A stretch of DNA of 64,000 nucleotides from Amycolatopsis vastitatis (GTDB lineage: Bacteria; Actinomycetota; Actinomycetes; Mycobacteriales; Pseudonocardiaceae), in the NCBI RefSeq assembly GCF_002234595.1, contig NZ_NMUL01000010.1, forward strand, positions 62,001-126,000. The letters are read 5' to 3'. Below, one piece after another: positions 53,952-61,460 of the stretch. The notes beneath the pieces were generated by a model, which saw only the letters and a program-made list of their open reading frames with translations, searched no databases and had not been told where the DNA came from. The translations under genes and the position numbers were made by a program. Each line of letters opens with the position of its first letter. Position 1 is the stretch's first letter.

Positions 53952-54347
53952 TCAGCTGTAGACGGTCACGTCGACCTGTTGCCCGCAGACCGGGCGCGCG
54001 CCGGCCTGGCACACGCTCAGGGCCGCGCTCCAGGTTATGGAAAAAGTGCTGTCGGACAGGCTGATCGGGATGCTTCCGGGTCCGCACTGCTGCGGCGACT
54101 GGTGGGCGACGGGCATCAGGTCGTGCGACACGATCAGCAGGACGTAGTAGCAGTCGGCGCTCTTCACGGTCAGCGTGCCGTCCACGACCAGATTGCCCGA
54201 GAAGCTGCTGGTCCGCTCGTAGTGCGCGGTACCGGCGGCCGTTCCGTTCCGGTAGGAGGCCGACCAGTTCCGTGGTGCCGCGTCCGCGATCCCGCCCGTG
54301 AACAACACCGTCGAGATGATCGCCGCCAGCAAAACCAGTTTGCGCAT
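53952..54347 (-). CDS. Small secreted protein of unknown function
   Basis: This 131-residue protein has a clear Sec signal peptide (MRKLVLLAAIISTVLFTGGI, cleavage near ADA-AP). The mature part is about 107 residues and beta-rich, with four cysteines (KSADCYY, QQCGPG, SVCQAG, RPVCGQQ), probably two disulfides. GGAGGG precedes the ATG. It is first in the operon with the M16 pair and divergent from the peptide gene. It could be a secreted effector or a binding partner of the exported peptide; no family recognised. Confidence 0.75.
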   Translation of the reverse strand: MRKLVLLAAIISTVLFTGGIADAAPRNWSASYRNGTAAGTAHYERTSSFSGNLVVDGTLTVKSADCYYVLLIVSHDLMPVAHQSPQQCGPGSIPISLSDSTFSITWSAALSVCQAGARPVCGQQVDVTVYS

Positions 54348-54452
54348 GGTGGTGCCCTCCGTCGGAAAGAATGCGAGCCGTTGACAGCGACACGATTCCG
54401 CAAGCCGGCTCCGGGACGCCAACCGCTATCGGCCTCCCAGTCGGGCCTAGCC

Positions 54453-54478
54453 AGGTGGCTACGTCACGGTAGCCACCT
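54453..54478. promoter_or_regulatory. 26 bp dyad between the divergent M16 and peptide operons
   Basis: Perfect 10 bp arms AGGTGGCTAC and GTAGCCACCT with spacer GTCACG. It is the only strong symmetry in the 277 bp between the two operons and could let one regulator (perhaps the LuxR protein encoded at 59158) control both. Confidence 0.6.
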
Positions 54479-54624
54479 CGAGCGTCCTCAAGAGCCTTAT
54501 CCGGACAATGAGATTGGGTAACGCTACCGGGCAGGTCGGCGTCCGCATTCTGGTGGATGCTCACCGAATCGGGAGGCAATAGTGTCGGGCTCGGCAATTA
54601 CCCGGATAGCCGAAGGAGCTGACC

Positions 54625-54885
54625 ATGAACCGAATCGAGTGTGCTGCCGCCAAGTCGACCCTCGAGGCGCTCGAAATCAACCACGAGATCGCCGCGCCGG
54701 TGTTGACGCCGGTCCTGGTGACCGTCACGGTTGCCGGGTTCGCCGGCGGCGCGGCCGTCGGCTACGTGCAGTGCGCGCGGCACGGCTGCATCGACGAGAG
54801 CGGCGACGGCATCCGCATGACCGACATCCGCGAGATGTCGGTCAGCGAGCTGCTGCAGGCGCGGCAAGACGCCGCCGTCGCGTAA
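54625..54885 (+). CDS. Putative precursor peptide 1 (MNRIE family)
   Basis: This 86-residue peptide has a charged N-terminal segment (MNRIECAAAKSTLEALEINH), a hydrophobic centre (about 25-48, TVAGFAGGAAVGY), a cysteine pair Cys50 and Cys55 (CARHGC) and an acidic C-terminal part ending EMSVSELLQARQDAAVA. There is no Sec signal peptide. The paralogue at 61209 shares the first five residues, an AGFA-containing hydrophobic core and the C-terminal MSxx(E/D)L(L/I)Qx(R) motif. GAAGGAG gives a strong start. It is first in the operon and followed by a strong stem-loop. I infer a ribosomal precursor exported by the ABC transporter downstream; it matches no family I can name. Confidence 0.75.
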   Translation: MNRIECAAAKSTLEALEINHEIAAPVLTPVLVTVTVAGFAGGAAVGYVQCARHGCIDESGDGIRMTDIREMSVSELLQARQDAAVA

Positions 54886-54900
54886 GTACAGGCAGGGCAA

Positions 54901-54938
54901 GCGGATGCCGGAAGGGTGTACGCGCTTCCGGCATCCGC
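54901..54938 (+). terminator. Stem-loop after peptide gene 1 (attenuating terminator)
   Basis: Perfect 14 bp arms GCGGATGCCGGAAG and CTTCCGGCATCCGC with a 10-base loop, 15 bp after the peptide stop and 25 bp before the HTTM gene. Partial termination here would give excess precursor over enzymes, the usual design in bacteriocin and RiPP operons. Confidence 0.75.
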
Positions 54939-54963
54939 CTCGCAACGAATCTTGGGGGAACAC

Positions 54964-55788
54964 ATGGCGCAGCCGGACACTTCGCAGGTCGACAAGGTCC
55001 TCCGGCAGACGGAGGTGATCACCGCAGCGGGCATCGCGCTCGGGTCACTCGAGTACCTGATGCGTCCCAAGCACTTCGAGGAGTCCGGTCTGCTGAGCTG
55101 GCAGGTCGGGCGGACCAAGTACCGCTGGACGTCGAAGAAATCCGCTGACGTGCTCAACCCGCTGTTCAAGCCGCCGGGCATCCAGTGCCTGATCGGCATC
55201 CGCCTGGCCGCGGCCTCGGCACTGGTCGCACCGCGGGCCACGCCCGCCGTGCGGACCGCCGCGGTCGCGTACCTCGCCATCACCAACTGGCTGCTGCACA
55301 TCCGCAACAGCTACGGCACCGACGGCACCGACCACATGAACATGCTGGTGTACGCCGCGCTGACGGTGAGCAAGCTGTTCCCCCACGATCGCAAGGCGAA
55401 AGAGCTCTGCACGATGTTCATCGCCGCCCAGTCGGTGTTGTCCTACGTGGCCGCCGGCGCGGCGAAGGCCGTCTCGCCGTACTGGCGGGACGGCAGCGCG
55501 ATGACTGGGGTCTTCCGCACCCACACCTACGGTCAGCGGCACGTCGGCCGGCTGTTCAAGAAGTTCCCGCTGCTGGCCAAGGCCGGCGGCTGGGGCACGA
55601 TCGTCGGCGAGATGTCGTTCCCGCTCGCCTTGCTCGGCGGCAAGAAGGCCGCGGTCGCCACCCTGGCCACCGGCGCGGCGTTCCACGCCGGCAACGCCGC
55701 GTTCATGGGCCTCAACCGGTTCCTGTGGGCCTTCTGCGGCACGTACCCGGCCGTCATGCACCACTCTCGCAGTTTCCGCAAGAGCTGA
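54964..55788 (+). CDS. HTTM-domain membrane protein (SdpB / vitamin-K-carboxylase fold)
   Basis: This 274-residue polytopic membrane protein has the HTTM core signature AAKAVSPYWRDGSAM preceded by TNWLLHIRNSYGTDG and followed by FKKFPLLAKAGGWGTIVGEMSFPLALL. HTTM proteins include gamma-glutamyl carboxylases and SdpB, which is needed to mature the SDP peptide toxin of Bacillus. The ATG follows GGGGGAAC. Its position right behind the peptide gene points to peptide modification or membrane processing. No separate soluble epoxidase domain is present. The reaction is unknown. Confidence 0.8.
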   Translation: MAQPDTSQVDKVLRQTEVITAAGIALGSLEYLMRPKHFEESGLLSWQVGRTKYRWTSKKSADVLNPLFKPPGIQCLIGIRLAAASALVAPRATPAVRTAAVAYLAITNWLLHIRNSYGTDGTDHMNMLVYAALTVSKLFPHDRKAKELCTMFIAAQSVLSYVAAGAAKAVSPYWRDGSAMTGVFRTHTYGQRHVGRLFKKFPLLAKAGGWGTIVGEMSFPLALLGGKKAAVATLATGAAFHAGNAAFMGLNRFLWAFCGTYPAVMHHSRSFRKS

Positions 55789-55809
55789 CCCACCGAAACG
55801 AGGCTCGCC

Positions 55810-57588
55810 ATGACCGGTCCCGCGGCCACCGGCGTCTACCGCCGGTTGTCAAGTCTCATCAAGCCGTACCGCGGCGGCTTGTCCGTCGCGGTGGTGCTCG
55901 GCGTGTTCAGCAGCGGACTCGCCCTCGCGCAGCCGATGGTGATCGGCTCACTGGTCGGCAAGATCACGGCCGGCGCGCCGGCCACCGTGCCCGCGCTGTT
56001 GCTGGCGGCTCTCTTCGTGACCGATCTGGTCCTCGGCGGGGTCGAGGTCTACCTGCTCGGCCGGGCCGGCGCGACGCTCGTCCTCGACTCGCGTCGCCGG
56101 GTCGTGCGCTCGTTGCTGCGGGCACCGCTCGGGCTGCACCTCCGGCGCCAGCGCGGCGACCTGTTCAGCGTCGCCGTCGCGGACACCGACCTGCTCAAGA
56201 CGTCGTTGATGCAGGGACTGCTGAACCTCGTGGTGAGCACGCTGATGGTGGTCGGCTCGGTCGTCCTGATGACCATCATCGACCCGGTGCTCACGGTGTC
56301 CACCTTGGGGGTTCTGCTGCTGGCCGGCCTGGCCACGATGGCGGTCGCCAGGCGGGTCCGCGCCGTCGGGGTGGAGACCCGGGAGCGGGTCGGCGCCTTC
56401 GCGGGCGCCCTGCAACGAGCGATCGGCGCGATCCGCACGGTCAAGCTCAGCCGCGCCGAGGACCGGGAGGAAACCCGGATCGGGCAGTTCGCCACCGACG
56501 CCTACGGCATCGGCATGCGCGGCGTCCGGCTCGAGTCGCTGATGGCCCCGATCATGAACCTCGGCATCCAGGCCGCGTTCGCCGCCGTGTTCACCGTCGG
56601 CGCCTTCCGGCTCGTGGGCGGCGCGATGGACACCGCGCACTTCTCGTCCTACCTGCTGTACCTGCTCTACCTCATCGCCCCGCTGATCAGCCTGTTCAGC
56701 GCACTCGCGCAGATCCAGCTCGGGCTCGCGGCGATGATCCGGGTGGACGCGCTGGCGGCGGAACCGGAGGAGGCCGGCGGCGCCGCCGACGTGGTGCCGA
56801 TGACCGACCCCGCGTTGTCCTTCGACCACGTCACCTTCGGCTATCAGCCTGGTTCGCCGACCGTACGTGGACTGACGTTCGACATTCCGCGCCGGGGGTT
56901 CGTGGCCGTCGTCGGCCCGTCCGGCGCCGGGAAGTCGACGATCTTCGCGCTGGCCGAGCGGCTGTGGGACGTCGACTCGGGCCGGATCCTGCTGGCCGGC
57001 CAGGACATCCGTGACCTGCCGTTGCGCGCGCTCCGCGGCCGCGTCGGCTACGTCGAGCAGGACGCTCCGGTGGTCGACGGCACCATCCGCGAGAACCTGG
57101 TCTTCGCGAAACCGGACGCGACCGAGGAGCAGATCGCGGACGCGATCGACAAGGCCAACCTGCGCTGCTGGATCGACAGCTTGGACAACGGTCTGGACAC
57201 CGAGGTCGGCGAGGCGGGCACGGCGATCTCCGGCGGCGAACGCCAGCGGCTCGCCATCGCCCGGATGTTGTTGCTGCGCCCGGACGTCCTGCTCCTGGAC
57301 GAGGCCACGTCGCAGCTGGACACCGAAGCCGAGATCGCGCTCGGCAACTCGATCGCCGCGGCGTCCACGGACTGCGCGGTGGTGGCCATCGCCCACCGGA
57401 TGGCCACCGTCGTCGCCGCCGACCGGATCCTCGTCGTCGACGACGGCAGGCTGCAGGCCGTGGGCGATCACGAGTCACTGCTCGCCACGAACGAGCTCTA
57501 CCAGCGCCTGGTGCACACGCAGCTGGGCGGGACGGACGACTGGGACCCGGACGCGGCCACCGGTACCGAACTCGCTGGGAGGATCTGA
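55810..57588 (+). CDS. ABC exporter, fused membrane and ATPase domains
   Basis: This 592-residue exporter half-transporter has six membrane segments (residues 1-310) and an ATPase with Walker A VVGPSGAGKSTIFALAE, Q-loop YVEQDAPVVDGTIRENL, signature AISGGERQRLAIARML, Walker B VLLLDEATSQLD and the H-loop IAHRMATV. There is no N-terminal C39 peptidase domain, so any leader must be cut by another protease. It resembles lantibiotic and peptide exporters. It starts 21 bp after the HTTM gene and overlaps the next start by one base. Confidence 0.9.
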   Translation: MTGPAATGVYRRLSSLIKPYRGGLSVAVVLGVFSSGLALAQPMVIGSLVGKITAGAPATVPALLLAALFVTDLVLGGVEVYLLGRAGATLVLDSRRRVVRSLLRAPLGLHLRRQRGDLFSVAVADTDLLKTSLMQGLLNLVVSTLMVVGSVVLMTIIDPVLTVSTLGVLLLAGLATMAVARRVRAVGVETRERVGAFAGALQRAIGAIRTVKLSRAEDREETRIGQFATDAYGIGMRGVRLESLMAPIMNLGIQAAFAAVFTVGAFRLVGGAMDTAHFSSYLLYLLYLIAPLISLFSALAQIQLGLAAMIRVDALAAEPEEAGGAADVVPMTDPALSFDHVTFGYQPGSPTVRGLTFDIPRRGFVAVVGPSGAGKSTIFALAERLWDVDSGRILLAGQDIRDLPLRALRGRVGYVEQDAPVVDGTIRENLVFAKPDATEEQIADAIDKANLRCWIDSLDNGLDTEVGEAGTAISGGERQRLAIARMLLLRPDVLLLDEATSQLDTEAEIALGNSIAAASTDCAVVAIAHRMATVVAADRILVVDDGRLQAVGDHESLLATNELYQRLVHTQLGGTDDWDPDAATGTELAGRI

Positions 57589-58610
57589 TGAAACCGACAG
57601 TCTTCAAGCTCTGTGCCGGCGCCGGTGTCCTGGCGGCACTCGCCACGCCGGCCGCGGGCGTCGCCTACCAGTGGCGGACGACCCGGCGGGAGGACGAGAC
57701 CGTCCCCGGCCTCGGTGAGCGGGTCGACGTCGGGGGCTACCGGTTGCACGTCCGGACCGAGGGATTGGCAGGCGACGGGCCCACGGTCGTGTTCGAGAGC
57801 GGCATGTCGTGCCCGTTGGAGGTGTGGTCGTGGATCCAGCCGGAGATCGCCCGGGACGCCCCGGCCGTCGCCTACGACCGGGCGGGGCTCGGCTGGAGCG
57901 AGCGCGGTCCCCGGCCGCGGACCGCCGACGAGATGCTCGCCGAACTGGAGACGGTCCTCGAGGTCTCCGGCGCGAAGCCGCCGTACGTGCTGGTCGGGCA
58001 TTCGTTCGGTGGCCTGCTCGTGCGCCACTTCGCGCAGCGGCACCCCGAGCTGACCGCCGGTGTGGTGCTGGTCGACGCCAGCCACCCCGAGCAGCTGGTC
58101 CGGTCGGCCCGGCAGGCGCTCGGCCTGCCGCTGATGAAGGCGACCATCCAGGACTCGACCGTGCTCGCGACTTTCGGCGTGAACCGGCTGTCCAAGCGGT
58201 ACGTCGTGTCCGATGTGGAGTATCTGCCGTCGGCGGCGCGGGCGGCCGCGTGCGCGCGGATGCTGACCCGCCGCACGTGGCGGACCACCGGTGAGGAGCT
58301 GCGCAGCTGGCTCACCGACGTCAACGACAAGGTACGCGACGCGAAGCTGCCCGCGGACCTCCCGCTGGCGGTGCTCACCGCCGGCGAGGTCAGCCGGAGC
58401 GACCCCGTGCACAACGAGCTGCAGGACGACCTGGCCGCGTTGTCCGCCAACAGCAGGCGGCTGGTCGTCTCCGGAGCCAGCCACCTCGGCCTGATCATGC
58501 GGGAACAATTTGCGAAGTACGTCACCGAAGCCGTCGCGGACGTCGTGCGGGCCGCCCGTGCCGGCGGCCGGATGGACTCCGAACCGACGCAAACTGGGAG
58601 TGGACGATGA
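57588..58610 (+). CDS. Membrane-anchored serine alpha/beta hydrolase
   Basis: This 340-residue protein has an N-terminal hydrophobic anchor or signal (VFKLCAGAGVLAALATPAAGV). The hydrolase domain shows VFESGMSCPLEVWSWIQP, the nucleophile elbow LVGHSFGGLLVRHF, VLVDASHPEQ and the histidine in VSGASHLGLIM. It is probably extracytoplasmic. It could cut or esterify the exported peptide, or be a resistance enzyme. It overlaps both neighbours (TGATG and ATGA). Confidence 0.85.
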   Translation: MKPTVFKLCAGAGVLAALATPAAGVAYQWRTTRREDETVPGLGERVDVGGYRLHVRTEGLAGDGPTVVFESGMSCPLEVWSWIQPEIARDAPAVAYDRAGLGWSERGPRPRTADEMLAELETVLEVSGAKPPYVLVGHSFGGLLVRHFAQRHPELTAGVVLVDASHPEQLVRSARQALGLPLMKATIQDSTVLATFGVNRLSKRYVVSDVEYLPSAARAAACARMLTRRTWRTTGEELRSWLTDVNDKVRDAKLPADLPLAVLTAGEVSRSDPVHNELQDDLAALSANSRRLVVSGASHLGLIMREQFAKYVTEAVADVVRAARAGGRMDSEPTQTGSGR

Positions 58611-59143
58611 ACGGTTCCGGCCGGGTGGCCCGGATGGTGGTGGGTGGTTTGCTGGGTTCGTGGTTCGTCGCGACCGCACTGAGCCAGGACCCGTTCCGCA
58701 AGTTCCCCGGTGCGCGCCGGTACGACCCGTCCGGCGCGGTGGTGCCGGACTGGCGGTTCTTCGCGCCGCGGCCGGGTATGCACGACTACCACCTGCTGTT
58801 CCGGGACGAGCTGCCCGACGACTCGGTGACCGAGTGGCGCGAGATCCTGCCGGTCGAGCAACGGGTGCCGCGGCACTTCGTCTGGTACGCCAACAGACGT
58901 GCGGAGAAGGTGCTCGGCGACTCGGTGGTCGGCATCATCGGTTTCTCCAAGGAGGCGGATCGCAAGAAGGAGGACATCCAGCTTTCGATCTCGTACCTGA
59001 CGCTGCTCAACTACCTGACCTACCAGGAGAAGCACGACCCCGACGCGAAGCGGACGCAGTTCCTGATCGCGGCGTCGGCGGGCTATGACGAGACCGAGGA
59101 ACCGATGATGCTGTTTCTGTCCAATCTGCACCCGCTGTCGTGA
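58607..59143 (+). CDS. Membrane-anchored extracytoplasmic protein, SdpA-like layout
   Basis: This 178-residue protein has an N-terminal membrane segment (RMVVGGLLGSWFVATALS) and an external domain beginning PDWRFFAPRPGMHDYHLLFRDE. SdpA, the partner of HTTM protein SdpB, has the same layout and a comparable W-x-F-F motif after the anchor; true homology cannot be judged here. No catalytic motif is recognised. Start overlaps the hydrolase stop (ATGA). It probably works with the HTTM protein at the membrane. Confidence 0.7.
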   Translation: MNGSGRVARMVVGGLLGSWFVATALSQDPFRKFPGARRYDPSGAVVPDWRFFAPRPGMHDYHLLFRDELPDDSVTEWREILPVEQRVPRHFVWYANRRAEKVLGDSVVGIIGFSKEADRKKEDIQLSISYLTLLNYLTYQEKHDPDAKRTQFLIAASAGYDETEEPMMLFLSNLHPLS

Positions 59144-59157
59144 AGCGGTAGTCCGCG

Positions 59158-59832
59158 ATGATCAGACTGGTCCTGGCGGGGTCGTTCACCGTCGACGCCG
59201 CCGACCTCAAGAAGCTGCTGTCCGTCGCACCGGACATCGAGACGGTGGAGGTGGTCGGCTCCGTCGACCACCTTTGCCTGCTGGCGAAGGCCGGACGGCC
59301 GATGACCACGCTGCTGTACGCCGAACTGTCCGAACCGGACATCGCGGCGGCCGCGCGGGCCTTAGCCGGGCTCGACGAGCGCAACACGCTGATCGTGGTG
59401 GTCGAGTCGGCCACCGTCGCGAAGGTCCGTTCCGTCCTCCAGGCCGGCGCGCGCGGCATCGTGCTGCCCGACAGCCCGGTCGAGGAACTGCTCACCGCCG
59501 TGCGCGCGGTGGCGGCCGGCCACCCGTTCGTGCCGGCGCCGTTCCTGACGTCGTTGGGCGAACGGCTGTTCACAGTCACCGCGCAGGCCGGACGGCGGCG
59601 TGGCGGTCACCGGCTGACACCGCGGGAGCTCGAGGTGCTCCGGGTGATGGCCGTCGGGCTGCCGAACTCCGAGATCGCCAAGAAGCTGTTCATTTCGGAG
59701 GCGACGGCCCGCAGCCACGTGCTGAGCATCCTGCGCAAACTCCGCGCCCGCAACCGGACCGAGGCGGTGGCGAACGCCTACCGGGACGGTCTGCTCGCCA
59801 CCGAGTACCTCCTGCCCACCGCGACGGAATGA
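59158..59832 (+). CDS. LuxR-family regulator with degenerate receiver domain
   Basis: This 224-residue NarL-like regulator has a C-terminal LuxR helix-turn-helix (LTPRELEVLRVMAVGLPNSEIAKKLFISEATARSHVLSILRKL). The N-terminal half has a receiver fold (MIRLVLAGS, GARGIVLPDSPVEELLTAVRAVAAG). The segment that should hold the phosphorylated aspartate reads TTLLYAELSEPD, with alanine at that place, so phosphorylation is unlikely. It is the obvious pathway regulator; the dyad at 54453 is a candidate target. Confidence 0.88.
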   Translation: MIRLVLAGSFTVDAADLKKLLSVAPDIETVEVVGSVDHLCLLAKAGRPMTTLLYAELSEPDIAAAARALAGLDERNTLIVVVESATVAKVRSVLQAGARGIVLPDSPVEELLTAVRAVAAGHPFVPAPFLTSLGERLFTVTAQAGRRRGGHRLTPRELEVLRVMAVGLPNSEIAKKLFISEATARSHVLSILRKLRARNRTEAVANAYRDGLLATEYLLPTATE

Positions 59833-59838
59833 GAAGAT

Positions 59839-60234
59839 GTGAGCTACCGACGTCCCGAGGAACTGCCGCTGCTCGTCTTCGACGGTGACTGCGGTTTCTG
59901 CACGCGCAGCGTGCTGTGGCTGTTCGCCAGGGCCGCACCGGCGGCCGAGGCCATTCGCTACCAGCAGCTCGACCTCGCCGCCTACGGCACCACCGTGGCA
60001 CGGGCCCGGTACGAGGTGCTGTGGTTCCCGCTCGCCGGCCCGGTCTGCGGCGGTCCGGCGGCCTTGGCGCGGCTGCTGAGGACCAGCCGGAAAACCGGCT
60101 GGCGGCTGGCCGGCCGCGCGCTCGGCGCCGTCCCGCTGCGGTGGGCCGCCGGACCGGTCTACCGGCTCGTCGCGCGTAACCGGCACCGCATGCCGGGCGG
60201 TACCGAAGCCTGCGCCATCCGGATCGTTTCGTGA
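59839..60234 (+). CDS. DCC-family thiol-disulfide oxidoreductase-like protein
   Basis: This 131-residue DCC (DUF393) protein has LLVFDGDCGFCTRSVLWLF with the CxxC redox pair and the C-terminal YRLVARNRHRMPGG typical of the family. DCC genes are frequently neighbours of HTTM genes, where they may keep cysteine chemistry in order. Here the peptide has a cysteine pair. GTG start after GAGAAG. It ends the operon before a terminator. Confidence 0.85.
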   Translation: MSYRRPEELPLLVFDGDCGFCTRSVLWLFARAAPAAEAIRYQQLDLAAYGTTVARARYEVLWFPLAGPVCGGPAALARLLRTSRKTGWRLAGRALGAVPLRWAAGPVYRLVARNRHRMPGGTEACAIRIVS

Positions 60235-60246
60235 GTTCCCGAACTG

Positions 60247-60287
60247 CCGGCCGGTGTCCGAGCTCCCCGTAGCCGGGCACCGGCCGG
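60247..60287. terminator. Terminator between the peptide operon and the regulator operon
   Basis: Perfect 10 bp arms CCGGCCGGTG and CACCGGCCGG with a 21-base loop in the 67 bp between convergent genes. Confidence 0.65.
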
Positions 60288-60301
60288 ATTCCCATTTCCG
60301 T

Positions 60302-60625
60302 TCAGCGCGCATCGCCCGGTGCCTCCTTGCCGCCGATGATCCGGTTCAGCGTCCGGACGTATTCCCGGTACGCCTCGGCCCCGGTTTCGGTGAGACTGAG
60401 CCACGTCACCGGCCGGTTCTCCGCGACTCCCTTGACGATTCGGACGTAACCGGCGGTATTGAGGACGGCGACGTGCTTGGACAGCAGCGAATCGCTCACC
60501 TCGACGATGTCCTTCACGTACCTGAAGTCCGCTTCGCTGGTCGTGGCCAGTACCGCCATGACCGACAGCCGCACCGGGGAATGGATGACTTCGTCGAGCT
60601 TGCGGCGCGGGTGTGGCTCGTTCAT
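60302..60625 (-). CDS. Winged-helix (ArsR/MarR-like) regulator
   Basis: This 107-residue regulator has RRKLDEVIHSPVRLSVMAVLATTSEADFRYVKDIVEVSDSLLSKHVAVLNTAGYVRIVK, a winged helix of the HTH_34/ArsR-like type. It overlaps the upstream membrane-protein stop (ATGA), forming a two-gene operon that diverges from peptide gene 2. It probably controls both through the dyad at 61104. Confidence 0.85.
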   Translation of the reverse strand: MNEPHPRRKLDEVIHSPVRLSVMAVLATTSEADFRYVKDIVEVSDSLLSKHVAVLNTAGYVRIVKGVAENRPVTWLSLTETGAEAYREYVRTLNRIIGGKEAPGDAR

Positions 60626-61053
60626 TTCTTGCCGAGCACCCCGGCGGCGGCGAAGCAGACCGCGGCCGGCAGCAGGCCGGGCAGCGCCGCGGCGACCGTG
60701 CCCTGCCTGAACACGAAGATCTCGAGCGCGCCGGCGACCACCATGGCCACGATGTACCCGGCCAGCAGCCATTGTTCGACCCGCAGCACGCCCCGCGCCG
60801 ACGTGCTGGCGCGGCGGATGCCCACGACCACGAAGAACAGTGCCACCGGGAACAGGACGAGCAGGGAATCGTACGGTTTCACGACCGCCCGGGGGATCCC
60901 GCCGACCACGGCGAAGTAAGCCAGCGTGATGACGCCGAGCAGGACGACGCTGCCGACGTAGATTCGCTTCGTGCGGCCCACCCGGTTCTCCACCTGGGTG
61001 ATCCTGCTCGCGGCGGCGTCGTGGTCGAGCGGTCCGTCTGCAGTGCCGTTCAT
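60622..61053 (-). CDS. Small four-helix membrane protein of unknown function
   Basis: This 143-residue protein has a polar N-terminus (residues 1-32) and four hydrophobic segments (VGSVVLLGVITLAYFAVVGG; LLVLFPVALFFVVVG; WLLAGYIVAMVVAGALEI; LPGLLPAAVCFAAAGVLG). AAAGGA precedes the ATG. Regulator plus small membrane protein next to a peptide gene could be an immunity module; this is an inference. Confidence 0.75.
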   Translation of the reverse strand: MNGTADGPLDHDAAASRITQVENRVGRTKRIYVGSVVLLGVITLAYFAVVGGIPRAVVKPYDSLLVLFPVALFFVVVGIRRASTSARGVLRVEQWLLAGYIVAMVVAGALEIFVFRQGTVAAALPGLLPAAVCFAAAGVLGKK

Positions 61054-61103
61054 GGACGTTCCTTTCTCGTGAGAAGGGCTCGCTGAGGTCAGCGTGCCAC
61101 ACG

Positions 61104-61120
61104 CTTGAAGACTTTTCAAG
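61104..61120. promoter_or_regulatory. Dyad between the regulator operon and peptide gene 2
   Basis: Arms CTTGAA and TTCAAG with spacer GACTT, in the 155 bp divergent region. A -10-like TAGATT lies at 61168-61173 for the peptide gene. Probable binding site of the winged-helix regulator. Confidence 0.5.
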
Positions 61121-61208
61121 TGGTCTGAATCCGCAGATTTGTGGATGTCCGCCCGGTCGGGCCGCCCTAGATTTATGGGGAAAGCTCGCCCGAGCGAAAG
61201 GAAATGAC

Positions 61209-61460
61209 ATGAACCGCATTGAACTCGCCGCCGAGAAGCTGGCCGGAAGCATGGTGCCGCTCCAGGAAGTCACCCCGGAGCAGCCCGTCGTGTGCACCCC
61301 CGTGGTCACCGCGGGCTTCGCCGCGTTCGGCATCGGCTACTACGTGGCGAAGGCGTTCGGGCCCTCCGAGGAGGCCTCCGCCGAGGCGTCCGGCGCCGGG
61401 ATTGAGGCCATGAGCGGCAACGACCTGATCCAGTTCCGCCGTACCGAGGTCAGCGCCTGA
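61209..61460 (+). CDS. Putative precursor peptide 2 (MNRIE family)
   Basis: This 83-residue paralogue of the peptide at 54625 has the same start MNRIE-x-AA-x-K, a hydrophobic core (TPVVTAGFAAFGIGYYVAKA), one cysteine (Cys29), an acidic serine/alanine-rich linker and the C-terminal motif MSGNDLIQFRRTEVSA, which aligns with MSVSELLQARQ of peptide 1. No signal peptide. AAAGGAAATGAC gives a strong ribosome site. It stands alone and is followed by a terminator. It may use the machinery of the operon 6 kb upstream. Confidence 0.75.
   Translation: MNRIELAAEKLAGSMVPLQEVTPEQPVVCTPVVTAGFAAFGIGYYVAKAFGPSEEASAEASGAGIEAMSGNDLIQFRRTEVSA

Noticed and set aside
54625..54885. Peptide 1 as a small membrane protein unrelated to export
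   Set aside because: This is possible given the hydrophobic centre. The paralogue with conserved ends, the stem-loop, and the neighbouring exporter and proteases favour a precursor, so the membrane-protein view was not adopted.
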